Assembly: GCA_019038645.1 (NCBI GenBank)
Contig: JAHOYT010000003.1
Span: forward strand, 31,527-95,526
DNA: 64,000 nt
Direction of reading: 5' to 3'
Origin: Bacteroidales bacterium
Lineage (GTDB): Bacteria > Bacteroidota > Bacteroidia > Bacteroidales > UBA12077
Shown: piece after piece, positions 27,272 through 35,910 of the stretch
Numbering within the stretch: the stretch's first letter is position 1
Layout: every line of letters begins with the position of its first letter
Translations under genes and position numbers: made by a program
Notes under the pieces: model-generated
Told to the model about the DNA's origin: nothing
Databases searched by the model: none
The model's input: only the letters and a program-made list of their open reading frames with translations

Positions 27272-28588
27272 TTATATTGTTCCAAAAATTAAACCTGATA
27301 TGGTTGCCATAATAACAACCAGTAAGATATATACAATAGTTTTCTGCGTTCCCATAACACCCCTAATAACAAGCATATTTGGTAGTGATAAAGATGGACC
27401 TGCCAATAATAAAGCTAATGCCGGCCCTTTGCCCATTCCTGCGGCCATTAAACCTTGTAAAATAGGCACTTCGGTTAAAGTTGCAAAATACATAAATGCT
27501 CCAACAATTGATGCAAAGAAATTTGAGAATATAGAATTTCCACCAACTAAATTAGCAACCCATTCATTTGGTATTAACCCTGCCAGTTGAGTATCATCAT
27601 GTGTTGAGCCCAGTAAAAATCCTGCTATAATAACACCTAATGCTAATAAAGGCATAATTTGCTTAGTAAAATCCCATGTAGATAATGTCCATTCTTTATT
27701 TTCCCCATCATTTTTATCCGTTAAGGTAATAATGCTTAAAAGTGATATCCCTACTAACATTGGTACAAGCGGGCTTGGTGATAAAAATCCTGATATTGCT
27801 GTAACAACTGCAGCTCCTATCACAAAGTACCATTTAAGTTTAAGTATTTTAATTAGTGAGTAAATAAGAAGTATTCCGAAAGCTGATGTGATATACCATT
27901 TATTCGTCCAAATCCAGAACCATGCACCACTGGTGGTTTCGCTATCGGGTTTGCCCCAATTAGCAAATACTAAAATTACTACTAAAGTGAAGAAATGAAA
28001 CATAGTTTGCCACATTGGCCTTTTCTCTGGTAAGGCCTGAATGTTCATTTGCGATTCGCGTTTTTCATTTTCTTCCTTTCTGTAAATTAATGACATAGTA
28101 ACACCAATAACAACACTAAAAACAACGGCTCCAACCACTCTGGCCACTCCCATTTCAAATCCCAAAATTCTGGCAGTTAAAATTATTGCGAGAATGTTTA
28201 TAGCAGGGCCGGAATATAAAAATGCAACTGCAGGACCTAAACCAGCACCACGTTTATGAATACTTGAAAACAATGGTAAAATCGTACATGAACAAACAGC
28301 TAAAATAGTTCCTGAAACGGAAGCTATTGTATAAGCTAACCATTTTTTAGCGTTAGCTCCAAAATATTTTATGACTGAGTTTTGACTTATAAAGACTGCA
28401 ATAACTCCTGCAATAAAAAATGCCGGTAGTAAACATAAAATAACATGTTCCTGTGCATACCATTTAACAAGGTCTAATGTTGCGCTAACAGCTTCCTGAA
28501 ATCGGGCACTTTCGATTGGCATAAAGAAAGCCAACACGAAAAATAATGCAATCCAGAATAGTATTTTAATTTCTTTTTTTAGTTCCAT
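27272..28588 (-). CDS. ArsP/DUF318-family permease
   Basis: A 438-residue protein with about ten helices in two inverted halves. The family hallmark AVCSCTILPLFSSIHKRGAG holds the conserved CSC, and SGPAINI follows. The C-terminal half repeats a TEVPILQGLMAAGMGKGPALALLLAGPSLSLPN segment. ArsP of this superfamily exports trivalent organoarsenicals such as roxarsone(III) and MAs(III). It has its own ArsR2-type operator upstream, after arsG. Assignment to organoarsenical export is by context and is not proven for this long subgroup. Confidence 0.85.
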   Translation of the reverse strand: MELKKEIKILFWIALFFVLAFFMPIESARFQEAVSATLDLVKWYAQEHVILCLLPAFFIAGVIAVFISQNSVIKYFGANAKKWLAYTIASVSGTILAVCSCTILPLFSSIHKRGAGLGPAVAFLYSGPAINILAIILTARILGFEMGVARVVGAVVFSVVIGVTMSLIYRKEENEKRESQMNIQALPEKRPMWQTMFHFFTLVVILVFANWGKPDSETTSGAWFWIWTNKWYITSAFGILLIYSLIKILKLKWYFVIGAAVVTAISGFLSPSPLVPMLVGISLLSIITLTDKNDGENKEWTLSTWDFTKQIMPLLALGVIIAGFLLGSTHDDTQLAGLIPNEWVANLVGGNSIFSNFFASIVGAFMYFATLTEVPILQGLMAAGMGKGPALALLLAGPSLSLPNMLVIRGVMGTQKTIVYILLVVIMATISGLIFGTI

Positions 28589-28602
28589 TTTTCTTTAATT
28601 CA

Positions 28603-28620
28603 GTTCGTTATATTGCGAAC
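28603..28620 (-). promoter_or_regulatory. ArsR2-type operator upstream of the ArsP-like gene
   Basis: Minus strand GTTCG-N8-CGAAC (perfect 5-base arms), the same arrangement as in front of arsR2 and arsE. No clean TAnnTTTG adjoins it (sequence ATTAATTG), so it marks a weaker internal promoter or an operator only. Confidence 0.65.
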
Positions 28621-28636
28621 AATTAATGTAAAAAAT

Positions 28637-29335
28637 TTAAAATATTGTAATAATTGTATAATAAATACCAAAGGCGAAAAATAAAACAGCCACAATTCGT
28701 CTAAACCAAAGTTCGAACGTTTTTATTTTATTATATAAACCACCAAGCCCTGATACTGTGTATGCAATAACCCAGGCAAATAATATTACCGGTAATCCTG
28801 TTGCAATTGCAAAAACAACAGGCAAATATAATCCTGAAGCACTTGTAATTGTCATTGGTATTAACATAGCAAAGTATAGAACTCCACTATAAGGACAAAA
28901 TGCTAATGCAAACAGGACACCAATAATAAAAGCTTCCCAGAAACCCTTTTTTTCTTTCTTGCCTATTTTTTCTGACAGCTTACCAAAACCAGGAAAATTG
29001 ATTTTAATAATACCTATCATAAATAAACTAATAAGGATTAACAGTGGACCTAATATCTTTTCACCGTATTGCTGAAAGAATCCGGATATCTCAAATTGAT
29101 TTGCGCTAAAAAAAAGAACAACTGCGAGAGCAGTATATGAAAAAGCACGTCCTAAAGTATAAATAATACCATTTACAAATACTTTTCTTTTACTTTGTAT
29201 GTCCTTGCTAATAAATCCAATTGCTGTAATATTTGTAGCTAAAGGACAAGGACTGATTGCTGTCATCAGCCCAAGAATAAAAGCAGAAAGTATTGGTAAA
29301 TTATTATTCTCAATTAATGAAGATAAAAAATCCAT
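28637..29335 (-). CDS. arsG: ArsG-like organoarsenical efflux / CcdA-type membrane protein
   Basis: A 232-residue, six-helix protein of the DsbD/CcdA superfamily, the family to which Bacteroides ArsG belongs. Two conserved cysteines lie in ISPCPLATN (helix 1) and LAFCPYSG (helix 4), the positions that shuttle electrons in CcdA. ArsG was described as an aromatic (aminobenzyl) arsenical efflux permease acting with ArsE and ArsF. The cysteine pair also fits a role in moving reducing equivalents to the periplasm. It lies nine bases after arsF. Confidence 0.85.
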   Translation of the reverse strand: MDFLSSLIENNNLPILSAFILGLMTAISPCPLATNITAIGFISKDIQSKRKVFVNGIIYTLGRAFSYTALAVVLFFSANQFEISGFFQQYGEKILGPLLILISLFMIGIIKINFPGFGKLSEKIGKKEKKGFWEAFIIGVLFALAFCPYSGVLYFAMLIPMTITSASGLYLPVVFAIATGLPVILFAWVIAYTVSGLGGLYNKIKTFELWFRRIVAVLFFAFGIYYTIITIF

Positions 29336-29344
29336 ATTATTCTA

Positions 29345-29770
29345 TCAGATTAATTCATCAACCGTTTCTTTAATTTTTTCTTTAAGTTTTTCAGGATTGC
29401 TACGTGCATTCATGAAACCCTCTGTTGTTAAGTCAACTTTTTTATCTCCTTTTACAAATATTAAAGCCTGACCTGAAACACCGTGTTTTTCAGCAATTTC
29501 TTTGGAGCCGGCTTCCTCGAGGTTTAACGATATAAAAACAATATTCTTACTTTCAACCTGACCGGCATATAATTCGTTAAGAATTTCATTTGTTTTGTCT
29601 TCAACGGCATTGCATGTTGCACATCTACGCGTAAAGTGAAAATAATAAACATTTATTACGTCTGTTGTAACAGCTGTCTGCTGATCTCTATTCTCTGCAC
29701 TTTGTGCATTACACGAAAGAAATAATGGCAATGTCAATAATACAAAAATGAACGATTTAACAATTTTCAT
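29345..29770 (-). CDS. arsF: ArsF-like lipoprotein, thioredoxin fold
   Basis: The 141-residue lipoprotein has lipobox LFLSC (MKIVKSFIFVLLTLPLFLSC) and a thioredoxin-like domain with redox motif FTRRCATCNAVED. In Bacteroides the ArsE/ArsF pair was linked to reduction of the nitro group of roxarsone-type compounds. The lipid anchor places it outside the cytoplasmic membrane. It lies five bases after arsE and nine before arsG, so the three are one translational block. Confidence 0.88.
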   Translation of the reverse strand: MKIVKSFIFVLLTLPLFLSCNAQSAENRDQQTAVTTDVINVYYFHFTRRCATCNAVEDKTNEILNELYAGQVESKNIVFISLNLEEAGSKEIAEKHGVSGQALIFVKGDKKVDLTTEGFMNARSNPEKLKEKIKETVDELI

Positions 29771-29775
29771 AATTA

Positions 29776-30012
29776 CTATTTTTGGGTTAATAATTCGGTT
29801 AATTCTTTTTCAGAAGGCAGCCTCCCACTCAAGACAACTTTTCCATTTATAACCAAAGCAGGCGTTTGCATAACACCCGCATTCATTATATCAACAATAT
29901 CCTCAACTTTTGTTACCTGAGCATCAATTTCCAGTTTTTCGACAGTTTCGCGGGTTATTTTTTCCAATGATTTACATTTTGGACAACCCGTGCCTAATAC
30001 TTTTATTTCCAT
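29776..30012 (-). CDS. arsE: ArsE-like small thioredoxin-family protein
   Basis: 78-residue cytoplasmic glutaredoxin-like protein of the TM0996/MTH895 type: MEIKVLGTGCPKCKSLEK with CPKC at residues 10-13, and MQTPALVINGKVVLSG with the cis-proline. It is the first gene of arsEFG and has its own promoter and ArsR2-type operator. Confidence 0.88.
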   Translation of the reverse strand: MEIKVLGTGCPKCKSLEKITRETVEKLEIDAQVTKVEDIVDIMNAGVMQTPALVINGKVVLSGRLPSEKELTELLTQK

Positions 30013-30032
30013 ATTTTAATTTGTTGTTAGTT

Positions 30033-30057
30033 ATTCGTAGAAACACGAACAAAGGTA
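30033..30057 (-). promoter_or_regulatory. arsE promoter and ArsR2-type operator
   Basis: On the minus strand TACCTTTG (30050-30057, exact TAnnTTTG) is followed at once by GTTCG-N8-CGAAT (30050-30033). The final G of the -7 box is the first base of the operator. Same layout as upstream of arsR2. Confidence 0.78.
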
Positions 30058-30065
30058 TAAATTAA

Positions 30066-30359
30066 TTATAAATTCAAAAATAATTTGAAATATTTTTTTG
30101 CCTCGTCCCAATTATCTCTACTTAAACAATACTTTATTTTAGGGGTTTCAATTTCCCCTTGTATTAAGCCTGCATTTTTTAGCTCTTTTAAATGCTGTGA
30201 TAATGTTGATTTTGCAATAGGTAAAATTTCTGTTAAATCTCCGCTGTAACAACATGATTGATTTGATAAAAGCTCTAAAATGTATATTCTGATTGGGTGT
30301 GACATTGCCTTACTGTACCGGGCAAGTTTTTTTTGGTCGTTAGTAATTACATCTTTCAT
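30066..30359 (-). CDS. arsR: ArsR-family repressor of the organoarsenical operon
   Basis: About 97 residues of ArsR/SmtB winged helix: YSKAMSHPIRIYILELL, then recognition helix IAKSTLSQHLKELKNAGLIQGEIE. The Cys pair SCC (about residue 38) is the candidate metalloid ligand, so the set differs from the first ArsR of the island. An in-frame ATG at 30371 would leave a leader of only about ten bases after the predicted promoter, so the ATG at 30359 is preferred. Confidence 0.9.
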   Translation of the reverse strand: MKDVITNDQKKLARYSKAMSHPIRIYILELLSNQSCCYSGDLTEILPIAKSTLSQHLKELKNAGLIQGEIETPKIKYCLSRDNWDEAKKYFKLFLNL

Positions 30360-30370
30360 ACCAGGTTTCA

Positions 30371-30395
30371 ATTCGTTAATTTACGAACAAAAGTA
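30371..30395 (-). promoter_or_regulatory. arsR2 promoter and operator
   Basis: Minus strand TACTTTTG (30388-30395, exact TAnnTTTG) runs directly into GTTCG-N8-CGAAT (30388-30371). Binding here would block the transcription start, giving autoregulation. Confidence 0.78.
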
Positions 30396-30416
30396 ATAAA
30401 ATAAATTACAAAGTAA

Positions 30417-30442
30417 AAAGCTGCACATAAATGTGCAGCTTT
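30417..30442 (-). terminator. Terminator after the M3 peptidase gene
   Basis: AAAGCTGCACAT (30417-30428) pairs with ATGTGCAGCTTT (30431-30442). On the minus strand a T-run follows. It separates the peptidase gene from arsR2. Confidence 0.8.
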
Positions 30443-30463
30443 AAATAAAAACTTGTAACAATT

Positions 30464-32452
30464 TTATAATCCTATCATTTTTAAGAACGCTGCATCATTA
30501 GGCTCTCTGCCTAAAAACTCTTTAACAATTTCCATTTCATCAACTGTTGAGCCTCGTTCAAGAACTATTTCCTTTAATCTCAGACCTGTTTTCTGATTCA
30601 TAATTCCATTTTGTTCAAACACAGAAAACATATCATCTGCAAACACCAATGCCCATAAGTAACTGTAATATCCTGCAGCATACCCATTTAAATGCCCGAA
30701 ACCGGCTTCAAAATGTGTCCCTTCCTGAAATTTATATAAGGTAATATCATTTTGCAATTCCTTTACCAACCCGGTTGTTGATTTTTCCCCATTTGGGTCA
30801 TATTTATCATGATAAGTCATATCAAGTGTTCCATAAAAAATTTGTTGTAATACATGCAATCCGGAACCAACATTTTTAGCAGCAATCATTTTACTGTGCA
30901 ATTCTTTTGGCAGCACTTCTCCTGTTTTATAATGTTTAGCAAACAAACTTAATGCTTCATAATCCCATGCCCAATTTTCAAATATTTGCGAAGGCATTTC
31001 AACAAAATCTCTTGCCACGCTAGTACCTGCTTGCGATGCTAATTCAGCTTTTGTTAAAAGATCATGCATTAAATGTCCGAATTCATGAAAAAATGTTACT
31101 ACATCGCTGTGCGGCATTAATGCTGGCATATCATTGGTTGCTTTTGGAAAATTACAAACCAGACTAGCGGTAGGAATCTGATATTCGTTACGAATATTTT
31201 TACCCGGAATCATTCCGAACATTGCGGCATGATTATATTTATTTTTACGTGGATATAAATCAAGATAAAAACGTGCAATTAAGTTATCATTTTCTTTAAC
31301 TTCATAAAACATCACTTCCTCACTCCATACTGAGGGTCTTTCACTTTGCTCAAATTTAACACCATATAAATGTTGTGAGATTTTAAATAATCCATCAATT
31401 ACATTTCCAACTTCAAAATATTCTTTAAGCTTTAGATTGTCCAGTTCATATTTTTCTTTTAATAATATATTATCGTAAAAAGATGCTTCCCAGGATTCAA
31501 TAGAATTTATCGATTCATCTTTTAAATATTTTTGTTTTACATTTAGTAGCTCATCATAATCGCGTTCTGCTTTTTTTCTGACTTTTGCCTTCAGGCTATT
31601 TTCAAAACCCCATACATTTTGTGGAGTTTTGGCCATTCTATTTTCTGTTCTATATTCTGCGAATGTCTTATATCCTAACACCTGCGCAAGTTTCACACGT
31701 TCGATAAAGATTTGCTTTAAAACCTCCAGGTTTTTATCTGATGCAATATTTTTATATTTCTTAGCGAGTTTTTTTCTTGCTTCATTTGATTTGGAATATT
31801 TCATAAAAGGCACATACGATGGATGGTCCAAACTAATTTTATATGTTCCGTCATCCTGCCGGTGTACGTTTTTATAATCTTCAGGTAATCCTTCTATTTG
31901 CTCTTCGGTTGTAACAAGAAAATCCTGATAAGAACTAATGTTTGAATCAAACTGAATACCTAAATCGGATAACTTATCTTGAATAATCTTTAATTCAGCT
32001 CTTTTTTCTTTTGGCAATGCAAACCCATTACGTTCAAATTCTTCAATCGTTTCCTTCAAATATTTTTTTTCTGCACCAACCAATTCCAGCGCTTCATCTA
32101 ATTTCGAATAAGCTTTTACTGCATTGTATAATTCTTCGCTCAACGAAATCTCATTAAAAAACTTCCCAAATACAGCAATGCTTTTTAAACACTCATTTCT
32201 AATATCATCATTTGGATGCACATATGCCAAAAGTGAAATTACCTCATTTACTTTCATTAATTCATTAAATACATCATCCAAAGCACGCATTGTATTTCCA
32301 AATGTTTGTTCTTCCTGTTTAACTAAATATATCTTAGCTAAACTCTCCTTTGCCATTTTGATTGAATCTTCTGTAGCCTCTTTAACAAGCCCTGCATTTA
32401 TACGACTAAAATCTATTGTTTGATTAAGCTTATTAAAAAATGGATTTTTCAT
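30464..32452 (-). CDS. M3-family oligopeptidase
   Basis: A 662-residue zinc metallopeptidase of the thimet/OpdA/Dcp family. The HExxH site is VTFFHEFGHLMHDLL. The downstream Glu region is SQIFENWAWDYEAL and the substrate loop GYAAGYYSYLWA is present. There is no signal peptide, so it degrades short peptides in the cytoplasm. It is monocistronic, with a terminator just before the arsenic island. Oligopeptidase A and dipeptidyl carboxypeptidase cannot be told apart with certainty. Confidence 0.92.
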   Translation of the reverse strand: MKNPFFNKLNQTIDFSRINAGLVKEATEDSIKMAKESLAKIYLVKQEEQTFGNTMRALDDVFNELMKVNEVISLLAYVHPNDDIRNECLKSIAVFGKFFNEISLSEELYNAVKAYSKLDEALELVGAEKKYLKETIEEFERNGFALPKEKRAELKIIQDKLSDLGIQFDSNISSYQDFLVTTEEQIEGLPEDYKNVHRQDDGTYKISLDHPSYVPFMKYSKSNEARKKLAKKYKNIASDKNLEVLKQIFIERVKLAQVLGYKTFAEYRTENRMAKTPQNVWGFENSLKAKVRKKAERDYDELLNVKQKYLKDESINSIESWEASFYDNILLKEKYELDNLKLKEYFEVGNVIDGLFKISQHLYGVKFEQSERPSVWSEEVMFYEVKENDNLIARFYLDLYPRKNKYNHAAMFGMIPGKNIRNEYQIPTASLVCNFPKATNDMPALMPHSDVVTFFHEFGHLMHDLLTKAELASQAGTSVARDFVEMPSQIFENWAWDYEALSLFAKHYKTGEVLPKELHSKMIAAKNVGSGLHVLQQIFYGTLDMTYHDKYDPNGEKSTTGLVKELQNDITLYKFQEGTHFEAGFGHLNGYAAGYYSYLWALVFADDMFSVFEQNGIMNQKTGLRLKEIVLERGSTVDEMEIVKEFLGREPNDAAFLKMIGL

Positions 32453-32548
32453 TTACTTCAGATTTAATTATAAAGTTTTAAGGTAACAAAAGTAATATTT
32501 TATAAATTACACTTTATTATAACATACATTTTACTTACTTGTTTATAT

Positions 32549-33325
32549 ATGAATTTAAATTCGTTTAAAACAGAAATAAAAGATAAAATTAAGCTTCGTA
32601 ATATGAAGTATATTTCTGATCAGGAAGGAATTATGCGCAGATATATACGAGAAAGGCATGATTGGAATATTCATATAAAAGAAACTAAAAACTTCATCCT
32701 TAAATCAGCAAAAACAAAAGAAAAAAACAGGGTTGTAGTTTTAGGAAGTGGCTGGCTACTTGATTTACCATTAAAGGAGCTTAGCGAAATTTTTAATGAA
32801 ATTATTTTAATCGATATATATCATCCTAAACAAATTAGAAGAAAGGCAAAAGAGTTCTCAAATGTGACTTTACAAACAAATGATATTACAGGAGGCCTAA
32901 TTGACTTCTTCTATAAAAACAGAAAGAAAAAAGTATTATTTTCCTCGGCAGATTCATTTAAGTATTTAATTCCAAAGGACACAGATTTTGTAATTTCTTT
33001 AAATATTTTATGCCAGTTACACATAATCCTTATCGATTATTTGAAGAAATTTGGTATTTATTCAGTACAAGAACTTAAAACTCTGGAAAAACAAATTCAG
33101 TTATCACATTTAACAATGCTTCCTAAAGAAAAAACCTGTTTAATTACTGATTACGAAGAAGAAATTTATGATGAAGATAACATCTTAATCGGTATTAATC
33201 CTTTGTTGCATTTTGATTTACCAAATGGTAATTTTTCTAATAAATGGCAATGGAAATTTGATTCATTAATGACATACAGAGATAATGCCAAAACATTTTT
33301 TAACACAACTGCAATCGATTTTTAA
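32549..33325 (+). CDS. Rossmann-fold protein, possible methyltransferase
   Basis: The 258-residue protein has one recognisable nucleotide-binding strand-loop (RVVVLGSGWLLDLPLKELS) followed by an acidic strand (EIILIDIYH). This is the start of a SAM-dependent methyltransferase fold, although the later motifs are not typical. VISLNILCQLH takes the place of the usual motif IV. It is followed after 18 bases by a HAD phosphatase gene on the same strand. I do not recognise a characterised family. It is probably conserved within Bacteroidota. Confidence 0.65.
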   Translation: MNLNSFKTEIKDKIKLRNMKYISDQEGIMRRYIRERHDWNIHIKETKNFILKSAKTKEKNRVVVLGSGWLLDLPLKELSEIFNEIILIDIYHPKQIRRKAKEFSNVTLQTNDITGGLIDFFYKNRKKKVLFSSADSFKYLIPKDTDFVISLNILCQLHIILIDYLKKFGIYSVQELKTLEKQIQLSHLTMLPKEKTCLITDYEEEIYDEDNILIGINPLLHFDLPNGNFSNKWQWKFDSLMTYRDNAKTFFNTTAIDF

Positions 33326-33343
33326 ATACACCGGATTGAAAAA

Positions 33344-34177
33344 ATGAATAATCAAACCCTGAAAATAGTAATTACTGATCTTGACGGAACTTTGTTAAAT
33401 AATAACAGAGAAGTGAGTTTAACAGATATGAAATCTCTGTTCTGGCTTGGCGAAAAGAATATTGTCCGTGTAATTGCCACAGGACGAAATTTCTTTTCTG
33501 TTAGTAAAGTCCTAAAAGATAATTTCCCTATTGATTATCTTATTTTTTCATCGGGAGCAGGAGTTTTCGACTGGAAAAATAAGGTTCTTATGCATTCTCA
33601 ATATTTGCCCGGTTATGAAGTTGAACAAATTTCAAAAATCCTTATTAATAATCAGGTTGATTTTATGATTCACGAAATAATTCCTAAGAATCACAAATTT
33701 GTGTTTCACCGATCCGATAATCAAAATCCTGATTTTGAGCGCAGAATTCAGGTCTATAAAGATTTTGCAGTTGAACTAAACCCGGAAACAGAGAAATATG
33801 ATCATGCCAGTCAAATTTTAGCAGTATTCCCGAACAATGTTGATCTTTTTGATAACATTCAACAGAAATTTAATGATATTAAAATAATACGAACCACATC
33901 TCCATTGGATGGAGACTCTATATGGATGGAAATTTTTCCGGAATCAGTTTCAAAAGGTCATGGAATAGATTGGTTATGCAAAAAACTTAGAATCGACCCT
34001 GAACATACATTTAGTATTGGTAATGATTATAACGATATTGATATGCTGGAATACACTGCAGAAAAATACATTGTTTCAAATGCACCTGAAGATTTAAAAC
34101 AGATGTTCCCTGTATGTAAAAGTAACATTGAAAGTGGTTTCACGGATGCACTCGATCTGCATTTTGATTTTAATTAA
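33344..34177 (+). CDS. Cof-type HAD-superfamily phosphatase
   Basis: The 277-residue HAD hydrolase has motif I VITDLDGTLLNN (nucleophile and acid Asp), motif II SSGAG, a C2B cap domain (about 85-190), motif III Lys in SVSKGHG, and motif IV IGNDYNDIDMLEYT. Such Cof-like enzymes dephosphorylate sugar phosphates or flavin/pyridoxal cofactors, and the substrate is not evident. Its stop overlaps that of the convergent gene by four bases (shared TTAA). Confidence 0.88.
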   Translation: MNNQTLKIVITDLDGTLLNNNREVSLTDMKSLFWLGEKNIVRVIATGRNFFSVSKVLKDNFPIDYLIFSSGAGVFDWKNKVLMHSQYLPGYEVEQISKILINNQVDFMIHEIIPKNHKFVFHRSDNQNPDFERRIQVYKDFAVELNPETEKYDHASQILAVFPNNVDLFDNIQQKFNDIKIIRTTSPLDGDSIWMEIFPESVSKGHGIDWLCKKLRIDPEHTFSIGNDYNDIDMLEYTAEKYIVSNAPEDLKQMFPVCKSNIESGFTDALDLHFDFN

Positions 34178-34767
34178 TTCATTTTTGTTACTTTCTTAAA
34201 TCGATATCTAACCCCAAAAGACAGTCCTAATAATTTGGGATAGCCGGGGATAATTGTAACCGAAAAATCTAAAGACTTTTTCAATTTATAATTAAATTCA
34301 AGTTCGCCACCATACCATAAAAACTTATATTGCCAAAAATCTGTTTCATTTCCATTATAAAAACCTGAATTTATATAATCATCAAATTTAGAGTACCAGC
34401 TTCTTCTGTAAATAAATGTTGGTCCCAATCCACCATTAATTGAAAATTTTTTCCTTTGTAAAATAACACCTCTAAATCCTACATGAACTAAACCTGAAAA
34501 AAGGCCTCCACAATCGGAATAAAAAGCAGCAGCGGTTTTTAAAGAGAGTTTATCTTTCGAAACAAAGTGTTCGTACCCAAAATACATTCCCAGGTTAATA
34601 ACCACAACACCATTTCTGTCAATTTTAGTTGGCATGTTATCGGCATTTTCATCTCCGTCGGGATGAAAACTAAAACCAAAGAATTTAGCAGTGAAATTAT
34701 CCTGTGAAAATCCGGTTGTGGATACAATTATTAATAAAACAAACAGGATAATCTTATTCATAAACAT
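34174..34767 (-). CDS. Predicted outer-membrane beta-barrel protein
   Basis: The 197-residue protein has a signal peptide (MFMNKIILFVLLIIVSTTGF, cleavage after SQ). It then has alternating aromatic and polar strands ending in LLGLSFGVRYRFKKV, typical of a small beta-barrel. No specific family is recognised. It is convergent with the HAD gene. Confidence 0.65.
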   Translation of the reverse strand: MFMNKIILFVLLIIVSTTGFSQDNFTAKFFGFSFHPDGDENADNMPTKIDRNGVVVINLGMYFGYEHFVSKDKLSLKTAAAFYSDCGGLFSGLVHVGFRGVILQRKKFSINGGLGPTFIYRRSWYSKFDDYINSGFYNGNETDFWQYKFLWYGGELEFNYKLKKSLDFSVTIIPGYPKLLGLSFGVRYRFKKVTKMN

Positions 34768-34819
34768 ATTGTTACAAAAGGCTTCAAATTTACGACGAAG
34801 TTTTATGATTTTCTCTTAT

Positions 34820-34849
34820 AAAAAAACGGAGCGCTTTTCAGGAACTCCG
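34820..34849 (-). terminator. Terminator after the thioesterase gene
   Basis: CGGAG (34827-34831) pairs with CTCCG (34845-34849). On the minus strand the hairpin runs into seven T. Confidence 0.7.
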
Positions 34850-34869
34850 GACTAGCAATTTAGTTTTTC

Positions 34870-35346
34870 TTATTGCTCAAAAAATGCCTCTGCTCCGGGA
34901 TAATGGAATTTTCTTTTCGCAATCTCCAAAGGAAAAATAAAGTATTTAACTTCAGCTTCCGAACATACATTTTCGTTATGATCCAATAGTTCGGTATGAA
35001 TGGTAGCAAACCTTTTATTTTGATCAATTATTTTAGCCCGAATTGTTAATGCCCCTTTATTAGTAAAAACAGGATATTTATATTTTACATTTAAATTTGC
35101 CGTAACACCAGCAGTTTTAACTTTAGTATATACAACCCAACTGGCTATTTCATCATGAATAGTTGATTGTATTCCACCATGTAAAACATTTCCATAACCA
35201 GATAAATGAGCTTTGGGCTCCCATCTACTTACAATAAAATCGCCTTCTTCATAAAACTCCATTTGCAGGCCTAATTCATTTTTCGATGAACAACCAAAGC
35301 AATTATATCCTTCAAGATTAGTATATGGGTTTATTATCTTTCTCAT
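34870..35346 (-). CDS. PaaI-type hotdog thioesterase
   Basis: The 158-residue hotdog-fold protein carries the family helix NVLHGGIQSTIHDEIASWVV (HGG and the catalytic acidic residue). It is predicted to hydrolyse an acyl-CoA. The N-terminal YNCFGCSSKNELGLQM is a feature of the PaaI/YbgC-like subgroup found in this phylum. A flavin-binding PNPOx-like gene lies 11 bases upstream on the same strand, so they form a small operon. Confidence 0.82.
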   Translation of the reverse strand: MRKIINPYTNLEGYNCFGCSSKNELGLQMEFYEEGDFIVSRWEPKAHLSGYGNVLHGGIQSTIHDEIASWVVYTKVKTAGVTANLNVKYKYPVFTNKGALTIRAKIIDQNKRFATIHTELLDHNENVCSEAEVKYFIFPLEIAKRKFHYPGAEAFFEQ

Positions 35347-35357
35347 TAAAATTAATT

Positions 35358-35831
35358 TTAGTATTCAAACGATCTGCCAGTAATTGATTCAACAGGAATT
35401 TTAATTATTAAAATATTATCCACAGATGGTTTAGAGTATTCAAATTCTTTATCGGAGTAATTTTTCATAAATACATTTAATGCTTTTATTTTTTCATCAT
35501 AGTCTTCAATAAAAATTGCATGACCATGAATCAGTACACTTTTATATGCAAATCTCCATGAACATGCAACATGCTCATGTCGCGAGAAAAGTTTATGATC
35601 AGTGTCAAACTCCAGGCAAACTTTATTGTTTCGTTTTAATATATCGATTTTCTTGCCTTCTTCTGCACAATGTAACCAAATAGTCTGGTCCTCATACCCA
35701 AAATTCATTGCCAGAACATAGGGGTCATCTCCATCGACCATACCAACCCGGCAAATTTTGCATTTCATAATGATTTCTTCAAGTTTATCCAGCTCTATAA
35801 TATCTTTAATTGCATTATCACGCTTAGCCAT
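35358..35831 (-). CDS. Pyridoxamine 5'-phosphate oxidase-family (split-barrel flavin) protein
   Basis: A split-barrel FMN-binding protein of about 157 residues. Recognisable blocks are CRVGMVDGDDPYVLAMNFGYE, TIWLHCAEEGKKIDILKRN and YKSVLIHGHA, as in the NimA/nitroimidazole-reductase-like branch. The frame begins seven codons upstream at 35852, but MAKRDNAIKDIIEL at 35831 matches the family's usual start. Substrate unknown. Confidence 0.82.
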   Translation of the reverse strand: MAKRDNAIKDIIELDKLEEIIMKCKICRVGMVDGDDPYVLAMNFGYEDQTIWLHCAEEGKKIDILKRNNKVCLEFDTDHKLFSRHEHVACSWRFAYKSVLIHGHAIFIEDYDEKIKALNVFMKNYSDKEFEYSKPSVDNILIIKIPVESITGRSFEY

Positions 35832-35910
35832 AATGATTAAATTTAAAGTCAAATTTTAACTGATTATAAAGATACGAATTTGAGAAAGTAAAAATTACAA
35901 ATAAAATAAA

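Noticed and set aside
26934-27590. Plus-strand frame of 218 codons opposite the DGC and ArsP-like genes.
   Set aside because: Antisense to two well-supported genes. The translation is Pro/Ser/Thr-rich, as expected of a shadow frame.
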